A stretch of DNA of 64,000 nt, from positions 92,909 through 156,908 of the forward strand of contig CANTFL010000298.1 in NCBI GenBank assembly GCA_947650285.1, given 5' to 3'. How positions within the stretch are numbered: the stretch's first letter is position 1; each line of letters begins with the position of its first letter. Both the position numbers and the translations under genes were made by a program. Below are positions 52,256 to 64,000 of this stretch, one piece after another. Below the pieces are notes generated by a model. It saw nothing but the letters and a program-made list of their open reading frames with translations. It did not search any database and had not been told where the DNA came from. The stretch is from Hyaloperonospora brassicae (taxonomy: Eukaryota > Oomycota > Peronosporomycetes > Peronosporales > Peronosporaceae).

Positions 52256-55200
52256 TCAGTACCGCTTGACCTGTACTTTGGCAACGGTCTTCGCCTTGAA
52301 TGGACCTGCGGGCCCCTCTACCATGAAGTCTCGACCTCTTCTGATGCCCTTTTTTCTTCGGACACCCACCTTCCTAAATGTGACTTCTTGTCCCTTCACC
52401 GGGCCTACCTCGAGGTTTATTGCTCTTGGAACACATTTTACCACAGGTACATCATCAATTTCGTAAGCTGATAAAACGTCGGTAGTACATACATTATCGA
52501 ATGTATATATCAACCTTCTTTTAAATATCTCTATCGAGGGATCTAATGGTGACTCCGACGACGAATTGGTCTTTGCTGACATCAATCCTGAGACCAAATT
52601 TAATAATTTCCCACGAAATATATTGTGACTGGTCTCACTCGTTTTGCGATCGGGTTAGATCCTCCTACATCAATCTTGCATAAATCTCCACTTGCTGCGG
52701 ACGGTAATGCGTTCCCTATACCCATTAAGAACCGTATTTTCTTTCAAGTTAGTTGTCGTAAGTTTTTCTATCGTCCAAAAAGGCACTTCTGGATCGCCGA
52801 CTTGAATATCATCTATGGTGACTTCGGCAGTAGACGTAGTTAACATAGAGCATCACAGCCATGCGTCGATCTACGTCTTCTACGTACGATTCTCCGCTTA
52901 CGTGATAATGCACGCAAACCTTGTCTGTTCTTCCTACTACACTTCGTTGTTAGTTACCGCCTAACCAGTCTTTTCGGTCATTACATCAAACTGTTCATGA
53001 TCTTTAAAGCCGCACATCTTGATCTCGTCGTCACATTCGTGGCTAATATGATCTCGGTTGAATTCGCTTTCATTGAAATTATCACAATCGATCACTGTTT
53101 GATTCACCTCGATCGTCGAGCTAGCCGCTTGATTGTGCAGCAAGGTCGCAACTGTTCGTTATATCAATGGCGCTGAACGTAGTCGGTAACGGCACGTCGC
53201 AATCCCCGTATCGGATCGGATCCGTGAGTTGTCGTCTTTGCCGGATCCCCCTCTTGGCTATAAAACGTCCCATCTAGAGTCCGCATCACGTCAGACTGAT
53301 GGCTGAACGTTATAATCCGGGAAATAGCATCCTCACCGACCACTTCACGGGCCTTGATCGTCTCTTGATCCTGCTTAAACATCATATTTAGTTAATCTCG
53401 CACAAATGTCGTTGTCTTCAATCATGTGAATCTATTATTTTTTTAGCTCGACCGGTGACGATAACGGTAACCGTTCTCGATTTTCTTTATCAATTGCCTT
53501 GATTATTCTATCGACCGCTTGGTCTAGTCATGATCTTTGTGTGAATCTTGTAGATCAAATAATCCACTCAAGGTCCTGCGCATCCTTCAAATTTATTCAT
53601 TCTGTTTGACCAATATTCGCTTTGTAAGTCAACAATTGCCACTGATGGTATCGACGTGAGCCCACCGAACCATAACCGGAAGATCGCAGTACTATGTATT
53701 TTATCAATATTAATACCAGTGGTGAGAAAAACCTTAGATTTAAGTCGTGATCGACAATAATTGGTGAGCTGTAAGTACTTCGAAATAACGGGCCCTTTAG
53801 TTAGCGTTGGCACCCAAGTATTGTCCTTTTGTAGCCAGAAGTTGTCTTTTAGAAAATTAACACCTATTCTCACCTCCTTTGGCTCCTCCAACAGATATAA
53901 AAGCAAGCTGATACTTATCATTGATCGCTTGAAGATGGATCTGTACGGCAAGTTTCGCCCCACCAAGCTAATTTGAATTTTATTTGGCAGACATAGAGTT
54001 TCGTCTGCCGGATCCAAACGAATCCCTGCCGGTACCATGAAATCATATTGCCTCTTGACCACCTTGATCTCCGACTCATACTTCGAATTAATACACTAAG
54101 GATCCGTTCAATGTGATCTTGATCTTAATTCGTCAATTTGTCATACACGTGCTCACATCAACCCTATACATATTTGAGTCTGACTTTTGTTTGATTAAAA
54201 ATATTACGAGCAAAAGTTGTGTCGATGGTCAAAAGTTAAGCGCTCGAGTTAAACAGCAAGAAGACCATCTCCTTGTTAATATTGCCAATAGCTTTTGGCT
54301 TCTTCAACCACTTTCCTGGTGTGTGCTACTTACAGTACTCTCGCAACACGTCCGGCACAAGATCGTACTTCATCCTTTTGGACAATCTGGCGTACGCATC
54401 AGCTCGTTCCATGCTACAAATCGAAAAAAACTGAGGGGAATTCTGTATTTTTGGAAATCGGTGTAATATGATCGTTAACGTTATGAGATTCCTTTTTCTT
54501 TTCCACGTATGCATAAATCCAAAGGATACAATGCTCAGCTTGTGACAAATTCCATCCCGGCAAGCGTTCTAGTTTATGGTCTTTTTGAACATGGGCGGAA
54601 ATATTTCAGCATTCTTGGTAGGTACATAACACTTGCGAATCAAATCGCTAACGTTATCCATGAGGCATTTGCCATTCTCATGTATCTCCTCGCATGCGGC
54701 GCACCCAAAAAAATTATCCAATGGATTTTCCTTCTACTTGCACTAATGACACGTCAGTCCTTTAAAAGTTACGATGGTCATACTTCGTCGTCCGAAGCGG
54801 AGGTACGACTTCGAAAGGTCACCACGAGTTCGATCTTTATGATCTGATCTTGTGTTTGATTGACATATTTCGACTCTCATTGGTGACCATATCTATAACG
54901 TCCAAGAGGTCAATCTCCACAATCTTGTTCGTTTTCAGGATCTTTATTATCATGTCGAACTTATTAGGCGTACGCTAACTTTGCCCGATCTCGGTGTCCG
55001 GCCGCACAGACTCGGCGTCGATATACACCCAAATTTGATCCACTGTACTCTGAGACCCGATCCGCTTCTTATATTTTGTTCCCCTCATATCTCTTTCACA
55101 GCTCAGATAGGTTTCTACAATTTTGGGTTCGAACTCAAACCCGATGTTGGTCAAAACTATCTTGATCTCACCGGCGCCTTATTAGTACACACTTTCATGC

Positions 55201-57048
55201 GCTTGATAGGCGCGCAAAGTTAGTTCCATGTTGTGAGCATCCGTCACTCGTAACAAAGTCGACTTCTTGGCCAGATCACAATCTTCCAGCGTTTCGCTGT
55301 AGTATTCCACAATTTCACGTCTTATAGCCGGCGCCTCTTCTCGGATAGAGGTCTTCGCCCGGATCGCCGTCACGTTCAACCGATACAGAGACTCTAGTGG
55401 AGTCTCATCCGGTAATTTCCTTGCGTGGTAGCATTTGTGAGTTGTTGTTTAGCCATGTCGCCTGTATAAGATTATGAAACCTTAAAATAGGTGATTTCAA
55501 TTACGGCGAGTCGATCGGACTATCTGAATGTATCAGTTTCGAGCCGGTCCGTAAGCATATCGCTGGACACTTGGCAATTTTCAGCATCTGGGACTTGGTC
55601 ACGCAAGAGTGCGAACTCAAATTTACTAGTTCAGATCCTAGCTCGATCCTTGTCTCAGCCACATTTTTACGCTCTTATAGATCGCTGATCGCCGATACTA
55701 GTATCCTCTGCGAAATAATCTTGCCGCTTGGCGTGGCTCGGCAGCGGTCATCATAAGTAGTCTAAAATCTACCTCATTAAGATCTTGATGATCATAGTTG
55801 TAATTTCGACAATAATGTAACTCCCTCACCGGCCCTAATTTCACATCTGGAAAATGAGTATCTGAGGTCGTAACGTTTACCGTCAATCGAGCAGCATTAT
55901 TAATATTCATATTGTTCCGGTTTCTTCGTACTTCTTCATGACTGCTTCATAGTACGACCGCAGATGTCCAGCGGGCAACTAGTGCGCATCGGTCGATCTC
56001 GCTTCCATCGGGTTTATACTATCGCGGAACGATGCAGCTCCCGACAGTCCCAATAACATCCGTTGACTATTTATCGAATCGGCTGAATCCAAGTACTAGA
56101 TTACTGATGTATACAACGACGTTCCGGTATCATAACTTCTTGTTGTGTCTGCGATAGGCGTGATCGCTTGATATGATACCCCGTAACCAATAAATTCCTC
56201 CATCGATGGCCGATTTTATCTTATTGTCTGCTAATCGCCACTCCTGATCAACTTGGTCAGCCTTTTACACAACGATTTTTTCGCATCGATCTTTCGATCA
56301 TCATCGCATTCCAATAGCTTCTGCGCATCAATATAAGTTCCAGCTGTAGATCCCGCGTCTTGTTGCAGCTACATAAGACTGCGAATCGCATCCAACTGGT
56401 TTCTCGGGTGAGCCATGTGTTGATGTAGGCATTCATAGCAGACCAATTAGCTGTACATTTAAGATCTTTAGCACTTAATCACTGGTAAACTGTTTCTATA
56501 ACTCCTTCCAGTGATATTCTTTCTCCAGCAGCTCGAACTGCCAGTCTTTAAGTCAGCTCATTATCTTGTCTCCATCGTCCACTTACTTGATCGACCGCAT
56601 GAATGTTTACATAGTGCGATCCTGTTGATCGAATCCAGTCTTGCGATCGTGTAAATCCCATCCGGCTACTTCTTCCTTCCTTCTCTTAGCCTTCACGATC
56701 TTCTTATTCGACGCTCCTTGAAGGGTCTTATAGTGTTTAGCGTTTGCTATAGATTAGTTGTCGAGCGAATTATGTTGTCAATATGGTCGACGGTGGTGCT
56801 CGGAGACAGTTTAGCAGGGAGTCGACATTTATCTTCCAGATCGACAAGTTCATATTCCTCTTTTTATTTATCGATTATAAAGCCCCACCAAAAACCTTGA
56901 AAATCTGGGGATATTTTAAAATCGCGCTTCTACGGCTATCCTTTAAATTTCCGACGCTTCGATACCAGGTTCTTTCTTTATCTTCACATCTTCGCTCAGG
57001 GAATCGCAAAGCTTCCTGAGTCACTAAAAGATCTAGACACGCCCACCA
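52256..57048 (-). pseudogene. Decayed internal region (gag, protease, RT start) of minus-strand family-A-like copy
   Basis: Landmarks read on the minus strand from right to left. Third zinc knuckle CAACEEIHENGKC at about 54655-54700. Protease tail and following region 53568-54062 (YDFMVPAGIRLDPADETLCL, EPKEVRIGV, DNTWVPTLTKGPVISKYLQL), closely matching the left edge of the window. Linker at about 52680-52900 (EVTIDDIQVGDPEVP, then GNALPSAASGDLCKIDVGG, as in family A). RT start at about 52540-52620 (GKLLNLVSGLMSAKT). After that the copy jumps to its LTR, so the rest of RT, RNase H, integrase and antisense region are deleted. Confidence 0.75.
57030..57048 (-). other. Primer-binding site, minus-strand copy
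   Basis: On the plus strand gatctagacacgcccacca reads like a tRNA 3' end with CCA, then one spacer base, then LTR tgtggtgg at 57050; same geometry as 24092-24117. Confidence 0.7.
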
Positions 57049-57049
57049 T

Positions 57050-57880
57050 TGTGGTGGAGCGGGGTTTACAAAATTTGATGATCTGATCCTGCCTACCTAC
57101 TGGGGCCCAGACGACCAACTATTAGATGGGGTATCCGTTTCCGTGTGTCTTGTTTTCTTCCTCACGTTTTTTGCCTGTCGGTAGTGCAGGTTGCACTCTT
57201 CTATATTGGACGCTTGTCGATCCTAAACTTGACCGAGGTTGAGGTGATATGGTACACGTAAAACTGTTCACGCGGTCACAGGTTACTTGATAGGGACTCC
57301 ATATATGCTACCTCCATATCAAATAGATTGCCTTGTCCAATATGATTATATTGATCTGCCTGACCTCCTGACCACTTTCGCCATCTCGCGATTTAAACTA
57401 TCATTACTTTCTTGCTGTGCCATATCTCCGTTGTCTTGATACTGGTGAAAGTTCTAAGCGCACCTATCCAAACTATTTAGGTGCGATAATTGTATAAACG
57501 AGCGTCGAAACTATCTATTTTGTCGTAGGGGGCAAATATCTAGCCCGGAGTAGACGACGCGTGTCTTTTGACGTAAATGGAACTCAGTTCAATGTTATTC
57601 AAGCATCTTACAAAACCTACGGCCTAGTCTATATATACCGAAAAACACACGCCACGTGTCATCCAATACATCACTCTGTGTCTCGTGTTAATAAAGTGAA
57701 GATTAAGTGAAGGTACCAACAAAATGCGCTAGAGGGTTGGCTCCCTGCCAGTGGTCTCAGCAGTGCCGTCATCAAAATACAAGTGTGAACTACCCAACCT
57801 ATATTGTTGTAGTGCCTCATACAACACTTGGAACCCTGAAGAACCTTCTATATATAACCTAGCGTACGCTGAATATCTGG
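57050..57880 (-). repeat. Decayed 5' LTR of minus-strand copy; right edge uncertain
   Basis: The left edge tgtggtggagcgg is the complement of the family A LTR end and abuts the primer site. A U5-like stretch lies near 57160-57215 (tcacgttttttgcctgtcgg then tgcactcttc). I could not locate the U3 end. Confidence 0.6.
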
Positions 57881-59982
57881 AGTCTATTTAAGCAAAACTT
57901 TCACTTCCAACATCTCGTACATCAAAGGCCCGCTGGTCAATCTCCTACCCTTTGCCCGGATCGGATTCCCCTGAAATCGTATCTCCTCCGCAGATCGGAG
58001 CTCTTCTTGGATCGAATCCTTGTTCAATCCGGTATCCACTTGGATCATATCCAATCTTAAATAGGAACTTCCTCTCGAATCGGAACTCCCTCTCAGTTTG
58101 GATCCACTCTCTGATCGGATGCGATTATTCGTAGTCAACCCATTCAGACATTTTACCTAGTCCGGTTGCCAGGGTGATGCTTCTTCGGCATATGTGTTTC
58201 ACAATTCTTCGATCCATTTTCATCATTCGCCTTGAAGATTCTACAACGCTTGTATGTGCGCAACGTTTCATACGCTGATTCCACGTCTTTCAAATCCAGT
58301 AGCTGTCAGCTATTTTGCCATCTCACGATCATCCAACATATTAATGAATTTTTTACATGATCGCGGCGACCGATGGCATTAATATCTCTCTTGTAAACCA
58401 TCATAATCCACGTTCAGTCCGTAGATCCCATTCACGCATTTCCACGCGTGATTGTACTGCTTATTAGTAGAAGTTTTGCGACCACAGTCATTCCCGTGAA
58501 AGGATTCCGGAAAAGTGTTCCACTTGCTGCGGGTAAGCCGGACGAGCTAAATTTACCAGTTGGGAGCACGGCACAGTACGATATTCGAGAAGACTGGAAA
58601 CATCTCACAAGACGGAGCTTGGTTACATATAAGAACTGAATTCATCTGGTACACCTAGATTCTAGCGTGGGTATCAATATGGCCGCGTCCCAAAAATTAC
58701 TTTTAGTCAGCGATCGCCGACATGCGGATTTCTTACGCAGTAAACCTATTTTCTGTATAAGCCCCTATAGCGACCTACTAGAGTCACCGCAGGTCATCCA
58801 AGTCATGATCGTCTAAGTCATATTCGTTACCGTGAGTGTGATGCAAAACGGCCGGCTCCATTTCTGAGTCCGGTATGGATGTCTCCAACCTATAATCTAA
58901 AGTTGGGGTTGGACAAACTACATCGATCGGTGTCGCGCACCATTTTGGTCTTGCAAAACTAATTCTCTACGGCTCCCGGAATGTAGATCTGTATTTATTC
59001 AAAATTAGCTAATAGTAGGGACCCTCGCAGGATGTAGATGAGTCTCGCGCATGGCGTACGAGGTATGATATTTGGCAGACGCAAAAGCGCTGCGCCACAG
59101 GGTCCCCAAGACATAAAAGCCAGCTAAATATGGTCAGATTCGTCCGCATCGGACTCATTCAAAGTATTACACGACGACCCGACAGGAGAACGATTCATCG
59201 TCTCTCTGATCACGTTGATCGTGGAATAGCGTTCGGCTGATTTCGAATTACCGGGTATGCGGTGCCAACATATTGAAAACTGATCCAATCGCCGTGATAA
59301 ACTGATCAGGGTTAAAGTCGAGCAACACCTGCGCGTAAAACGCTACCGGGACATACCTCGCGTCTTGAAAAAACTGGAAGAGACGGCGCATCGTCTCTAG
59401 CTTGATCGTCGAGGATTTTATATGCATCATGGGACTACGAACCTGGTCGATCAGCTCCAGCTGTATTATTCTAAAATAACGGATTTGTGGTTAGTAGCGC
59501 ACGAAGCTGGTTCCAGTAAACACGTCTCTGCCACATATCGAGCTGTCATCCATCCATCTTTCCCTCTTCTGATGCGACTTTTTCTTGATCGTCACCTGGC
59601 GATTTAGCCACCCATAGCTTCAGGATTGTAGCATTCATCTTCTTTTCCTAGTAAATTGTGTTTGCCGAAACATTTTTTGCTTTCACTAGACGTGTCTCAT
59701 CTAGAGGGACATTCTTCGCAGTGCGAACCTCAGTGATTCCCGAAGGTACCTTAGGAGTGTATAGAGGGTTTTGTCACTGATCATCTAAGTGATCTTCCTC
59801 TATAATTGTAATCGATAGAGTCTCTCCTAGAATCCTGACGAACCGAGGTTCATTGCTTATCACTTCTCTGCAATGATTTTTTTTGCCGACACCTCTATAC
59901 CCAATTGAATAATACCTTGACATCGTCACTCAGGGATTAATGGTGAGATTCTAAGTCTTCTGAAGGTTCGAACATGCGGACA
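57881..59982 (-). pseudogene. Decayed gag-side region of a second minus-strand copy
   Basis: Bounded on the right by a primer-site-like string (ggttcgaacatgcggaca, 59965-59982) and an LTR. Short frames remain (57884-58138, Ser/Gly/Arg-rich; 59248-59430, with FFQDARYVPVAFYAQVLLDF) that fit a gag-like position, but no domain is certain. Confidence 0.45.
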
Positions 59983-60826
59983 TGGTAAGGGAGTAATTAT
60001 CGCCGAGATTCCGATGCTTACTCAAACGATCCCTGTTGCCCGGACAAATGACTGACGTAGAGGGTGACCGGACCGTGTGTAATACAAGTTTCTCCCTCTC
60101 TCGTGTACCCGTCGTCGGGTGGGCCGCACTCTTCTGGACGAATTGAGGTCGTTGTCTGTCTTGAACCATTTTATTACAAGCCTGATGTGGTCGCGTTAAC
60201 ACTCTTCACGTGACCAACAGCAACACAAAAGCTCTTGTAGCATCACCCTAACCTTCCTTAAGGTCACCTTGCCCGAATTGAGATACTTAATCCAATTATA
60301 CTTCTGATCATATCAGCCATCTAAAGACCATGCCGTTACATGCTGGCGCATCTGATCGCAAGCAAACTTGAATGAATATTATTGTCCCCAGCAAAGCATT
60401 AAATCGCCAAACACGTACAAAGCACGTGTACAACAAACCTTATACGTAGGGTGGTCACTACTATCATATCCCGGAGGAATGCTGACGCGTGTGATTTTTA
60501 GTATTTCAACACTGTTTGTTTTAGCCGATTATCGGCTAGAACGACTATTATGCCTGTCGATATCTCCAGTTGTATGACGTACTTTGCCTCATATCTTAAT
60601 TGCTTAAAAAAACGTGTGAATTGCCGCTGGTCGTGATCTTTAACCTCCATGCTGAAAGTAACTACTATTCACCATTGATGACCGTGACTGCTGGTCACCA
60701 CTGATGGCAGGGACCGCTAAACACCCCTGCTGACCGTGATCAAGGGTATCAACCGATGGCCGTGACCGTTTACCTATGCCTCGATCGCGTTAGAGCTCTT
60801 CAAAAGGTGAGTCACATATAAGTTGG
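59983..60826 (-). repeat. Decayed LTR of second minus-strand copy, with 26-bp U3 repeats
   Basis: The left edge tggtaaggg follows the primer-site relic. The U5 core ctcgtgtacccgtcgtcggg lies at about 60101. Near the right end four 26-bp units (60670-60773) each carry a variant of gaccgtgac. The right edge is taken near gagtcaca and is uncertain. Confidence 0.55.
60670..60773. repeat. 26-bp minisatellite, 4 units
   Basis: Four consecutive 26-bp units beginning caccattgatg, caccactgatgg, cacccctgctg and atcaaccgatgg, each with gaccg or ggaccg about 11-17 bases in. Confidence 0.7.
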
Positions 60827-62854
60827 TTCTATTAGATAGTCCCAAAGCGTACGTGACCGGTTTCAGTCTTGTTATATCGTAGCGATAGCGATTCATTATA
60901 ATGTCACCAATCACTCCACCACACTTTTGCTACTCGAAAATGCTTGTGTCATTAGTTTTCTCGTGACGAGCTGACATTAAATCGTTAAAATATCCAATCT
61001 ATACTTTATGGCTTTTTTCTACAAGAATGAAATTTAATAACCAAAAGCTTTTCTCTCAAGAACATGACGAGACATGTTCAGCAAGGTGACTTCTTTCACG
61101 GTTTGAAGCAATTCTGTACTGAAATTAATAATACATGTGCACAACGTAAAATTTGGGACGCGTACACACCCATCATTTCATTCCAATTGTATGTGCGAGC
61201 CTCGACCTCGAAACTACGATATAGATCGTTATCGTTGGATATCACTCTGATACTACGCACGTTAGAAATATACGTGCTTAGGTTTAGTTTTAATACTTGT
61301 AGGAATTTTTTGAACTCATGTCGTAAAAATCGCAACATAAAAACGAAGAAAAGCGCTAGTTTGGAAAAGTAGCCTGTATATACGGGTTCCCACATCGATA
61401 ATTAATATATTAGGTCCCAAAGAACACGAAGAAAGCGACCTAACTACTTTTGATGCATGCATCCCACACCCATTAGCCTTGGTCCCATGACCTTATCAAG
61501 TTTATATATTGGAATCTTGAAATTGAGTGATATGATGACCATCATACCCAAAATATCTGGATCATCACGATGACTGCATATCATGGTACCACGATTAATG
61601 ATAACTCCAATTAGATTCTTAGAGTACAAGATTGTAATACCACCAAAAACATTAGCATCAACCTCAACATCGACTTAACGCGAGAACAATGTGTTTTCTA
61701 TATTCTAAAAAAGGAATGGACTTCTCTTGATTATTAGAAAGACGTTTTTCCATTTTTATATGTCACCTTTTCTATATTTCCAATCTACCGCTTCCGTTAA
61801 AAAAAATTAAAAGAAAAAAATATACTGTTGTGTGTGTCAGCAGAATTTATACCTATAATTATCCAGTATATATGTCCTGTAAATTTTGTGGAATGAAGAG
61901 ATTACCGTTGTCATCTAGGAATTCATAAATCTTGCTTATCGTGTCGGGGTCGAAGCAGAGATTTTTGCGTCGTTTTTAATCATCGCATGGGATTTCTTTT
62001 TACTATTTCTGGGTTCTTCTTCTACGAAGACAGATCAGTAGCATTTATATACTGTGCGTCGAGATTAACGTCTGCAGTTAATTAAATAGAGGCATATAGG
62101 CTAGTTAAATCAGTTATAATTTGGTTGGTTTGGTGAAGTATATTCGTATACGCGAACGACCCACTATATTCGGTATATTTTAACCATGGTTATTAGTGAG
62201 GTAGTGGCAGATTTTTCAGCTACTGTGGGATTCGTACTGCGATTGTCACCCTCAGGGATTATTGTGCTCAGTAAAAGGATTAAACCGGCAGCCATCGTCT
62301 TAAAGATTAGTCTACTGCACCTCTACCTTAAGAAAACCATAGGTATAGATCCGAAATTTTTATACTTACATATCAGTCACACTCAACTAAGGAAGAGATG
62401 TATGAGTATTCGACGCGTGCACCATTTTTTGTATGCCGAGTTCCGCTATTTGCAAGATTTAATTCACCTTTAAAGCGAGTGAACGCAATTTTTATTAAAG
62501 ATTTGATGACACGTATTGTATAGCGATCTGTTTCCAATGTAGGAATTGGACACCTTTAATCGCGATTAATCGAATGAACACGATTTATGATAACGTACGA
62601 CGTATATCGAAGGTATTGATCGAGTATGAGTTCAAAGATAAGCCTTTTAAAAGGATAAGGATTTAAAGATGCAGACACGAGCACGAATCTTGGCTGCCAT
62701 CGAACCTGAAACACCGACAAGAATAACCGTCTGATGAAACGATCAGCAGGCTCAAGATTTCTCTCGTAATCGCCTTTCAGAAAACCGATACAAACTATAT
62801 GGAACGGACTTCAATAAATATGCCTGAACCAGTGGAGGCTGCAATGGTGCACTC
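60827..62854. other. AT-rich, no recognised gene
   Basis: Small overlapping frames on both strands (largest about 100 codons at 61064-61372 plus and 61096-61395 minus) with no domain I recognise. Probably decayed retroelement. Confidence 0.3.
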
Positions 62855-63005
62855 TATGAAGAAATAGGCTTCTTCAATTGTCAAATTGCAAGTAATAACA
62901 CTCTTGTGTACAAAATTAAATTAGAATGGACAGGATACTACCCTCCTAACTGTAGTTTTACGTCCAAGATGACTATTTATGGCGCATCGTAACAATTAAG
63001 TATGA
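62855..63005 (+). pseudogene. Possible Gypsy chromodomain relic
   Basis: A frame reads NNTLVYKIKLEWTGYYPPNC then SFTSK, close to the chromodomain core (LVYKVKWxGYPP..stWEP). No integrase can be recognised upstream, so the assignment rests on this motif alone. Confidence 0.45.
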
Positions 63006-64000
63006 ATGTTATGACTGTGAATGAAGAAAGGTGGTTCATCACCAGCGACTTCTAGACGTATAGTAGGCCGTTTCAAGATCTACTGTGGGCACGTTGAATA
63101 CCGATGTGCCATTGGCATATTTTACTGACCTTGCTGGAATTGATTGATAGTTGTAAATGTCAAGCTCAAAAGTTTTTATATCGCGTTCACCTTTGTAACA
63201 TGTCGTCAGGTATACTACACAACGGGTCGCTGCGAAGTTGCGTTAAAAAGGTGGGCTTGTCCCCATTGTTCGAACGCGTATTTGACTAGAAAAAACGGTT
63301 GGCGCAAAAGTGCATCTACGATAACGTTCAGTCGTTCTGTACCATGCTTTGTTAATAGCTTATGCTGGCAAAGAACGAACGCTATATCGTCATCAATTTG
63401 CGAAATGTGGCTGCTACCGACGGTCGTGCTTGATCACAAATAGTTTATAAACGATAAATGTCGATATTCGAAAGTATGGAAGATAATAAGCCGACGCATA
63501 CTTCATGTCAAGCTACTTTTCTTGATATAATATACGTACCTAGACTCCCATGGTTTGCGTCAAGCCCGAATGACACCAAATCTAGTGCTTTGCATCTTCT
63601 GTATAGTATTGCATCAACGCGTTCCCGAATTTATTAATTTCTGGCGTTACATACCATATGGAATGGTCTGGTTCGGTTTTATATTTCTGACAAAGGCAAA
63701 TAAATTGATATATTTATAATACTTTGCCCAGAGTACTGATGTTCAGCATTATAACATTTATCTTTTTGATGCATTTTGCGAGTTATAAGTAAAGCGGTCA
63801 GTTTGTCGCAGTTAAGGAGAAATCTTGCAAGTGCGCCTACTTGCCGAAAAAGTGTATTAAACTCAACATCATTTGCCACTGACGAGATGGTGATCATCGT
63901 AATCGCTTAATCAGGGAGTACGTCATTTCTACCGAAGCTACACCAAAAAAGGGTTGAACTTATATTAAAGATTTATTCAATATATGTGCACGGACCTAGC
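63006..64000. other. AT-rich right edge, nothing recognised
   Basis: Short frames only; one (63144-63443) contains a CPHC pair but no complete zinc finger. Confidence 0.3.

Noticed and set aside
59965..59982. A tRNA gene, suggested by GGTTCGAA
   Set aside because: Only a 3'-end fragment next to an LTR; it is the complement of a primer-binding site.
60670..60773. CRISPR-like array
   Set aside because: 26-bp units follow each other without spacers and diverge; a minisatellite in a eukaryotic LTR.
61064..61395. Overlapping 100-codon frames on both strands
   Set aside because: No recognisable domain, AT-rich context and mutual overlap; most likely chance.

Overview
The window comes from the repeat-dominated part of an oomycete-like genome (Phytophthora or downy-mildew type). 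The evidence is two families of Ty3/Gypsy retrotransposon with chromodomains (one with a second, archaeal-type RNase H, a combination known from oomycetes and plants), a small secreted protein with degenerate RXLR and intact EER motifs, and a decayed gene for RPAP1. Almost all of the 64 kb is retrotransposon, and the only intact host-type gene I can support is the small secreted protein. No rRNA, complete tRNA or CRISPR locus was seen. The species assignment is inference.

Layout. 1-9633: 3' part of a large Gypsy element, here family A. It has a 1.5-kb-codon pol with degenerate RNase H, second RNase H, integrase and chromodomain, then a long converging antisense ORF, then a 1783-bp LTR. 9639-12799: hairpin-rich relic, then an RPAP1 pseudogene on the minus strand. 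12805-20781: a young, full-length Gypsy element, family B. Its 390-bp LTRs read as identical and are flanked by the 5-bp duplication TTGCG. It has gag, a -1 frameshift signal, pol and an antisense ORF that overlaps the end of pol. 21955-22299: candidate effector. 22750-28290: decayed family-A-like 5' LTR, primer site, gag and protease. 28440-29050: LINE reverse transcriptase relic (minus). 29144-39190: old family B copy with its own LTRs, interrupted by a family A solo LTR at 32304-34252. 39405-39588: fold-back element. 39870-40216: unidentified spliced-gene relic. 41300-64000: AT-richer, strongly decayed sequence holding at least three more family-A-like copies (one plus, two minus), their minisatellite-bearing LTRs and fragments of other Gypsy elements.

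What stands out. (1) Both Gypsy families carry a long ORF on the opposite strand between the end of pol and the 3' LTR. The encoded proteins share a layout (Ser/Pro- or Ala/Ser-rich disorder, a hydrophobic-acidic motif like a SUMO-interacting motif, a long coiled coil, a globular-looking domain) without clear sequence identity. In family B this gene is encoded by the same DNA as the pol chromodomain region, and one missing base breaks both strands' frames at once. (2) Family B is packed along its whole length, LTRs and both coding strands included, with short near-perfect inverted repeats (arms 7-12 bp, loops 1-8). (3) Family A is crowded with GATC, reaching 19 sites in about 265 bp in one LTR relic. 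(4) The family B gag-pol junction has a textbook slippery heptamer plus hairpin, fully kept in the decayed copy. These are the best candidates for undescribed biology.
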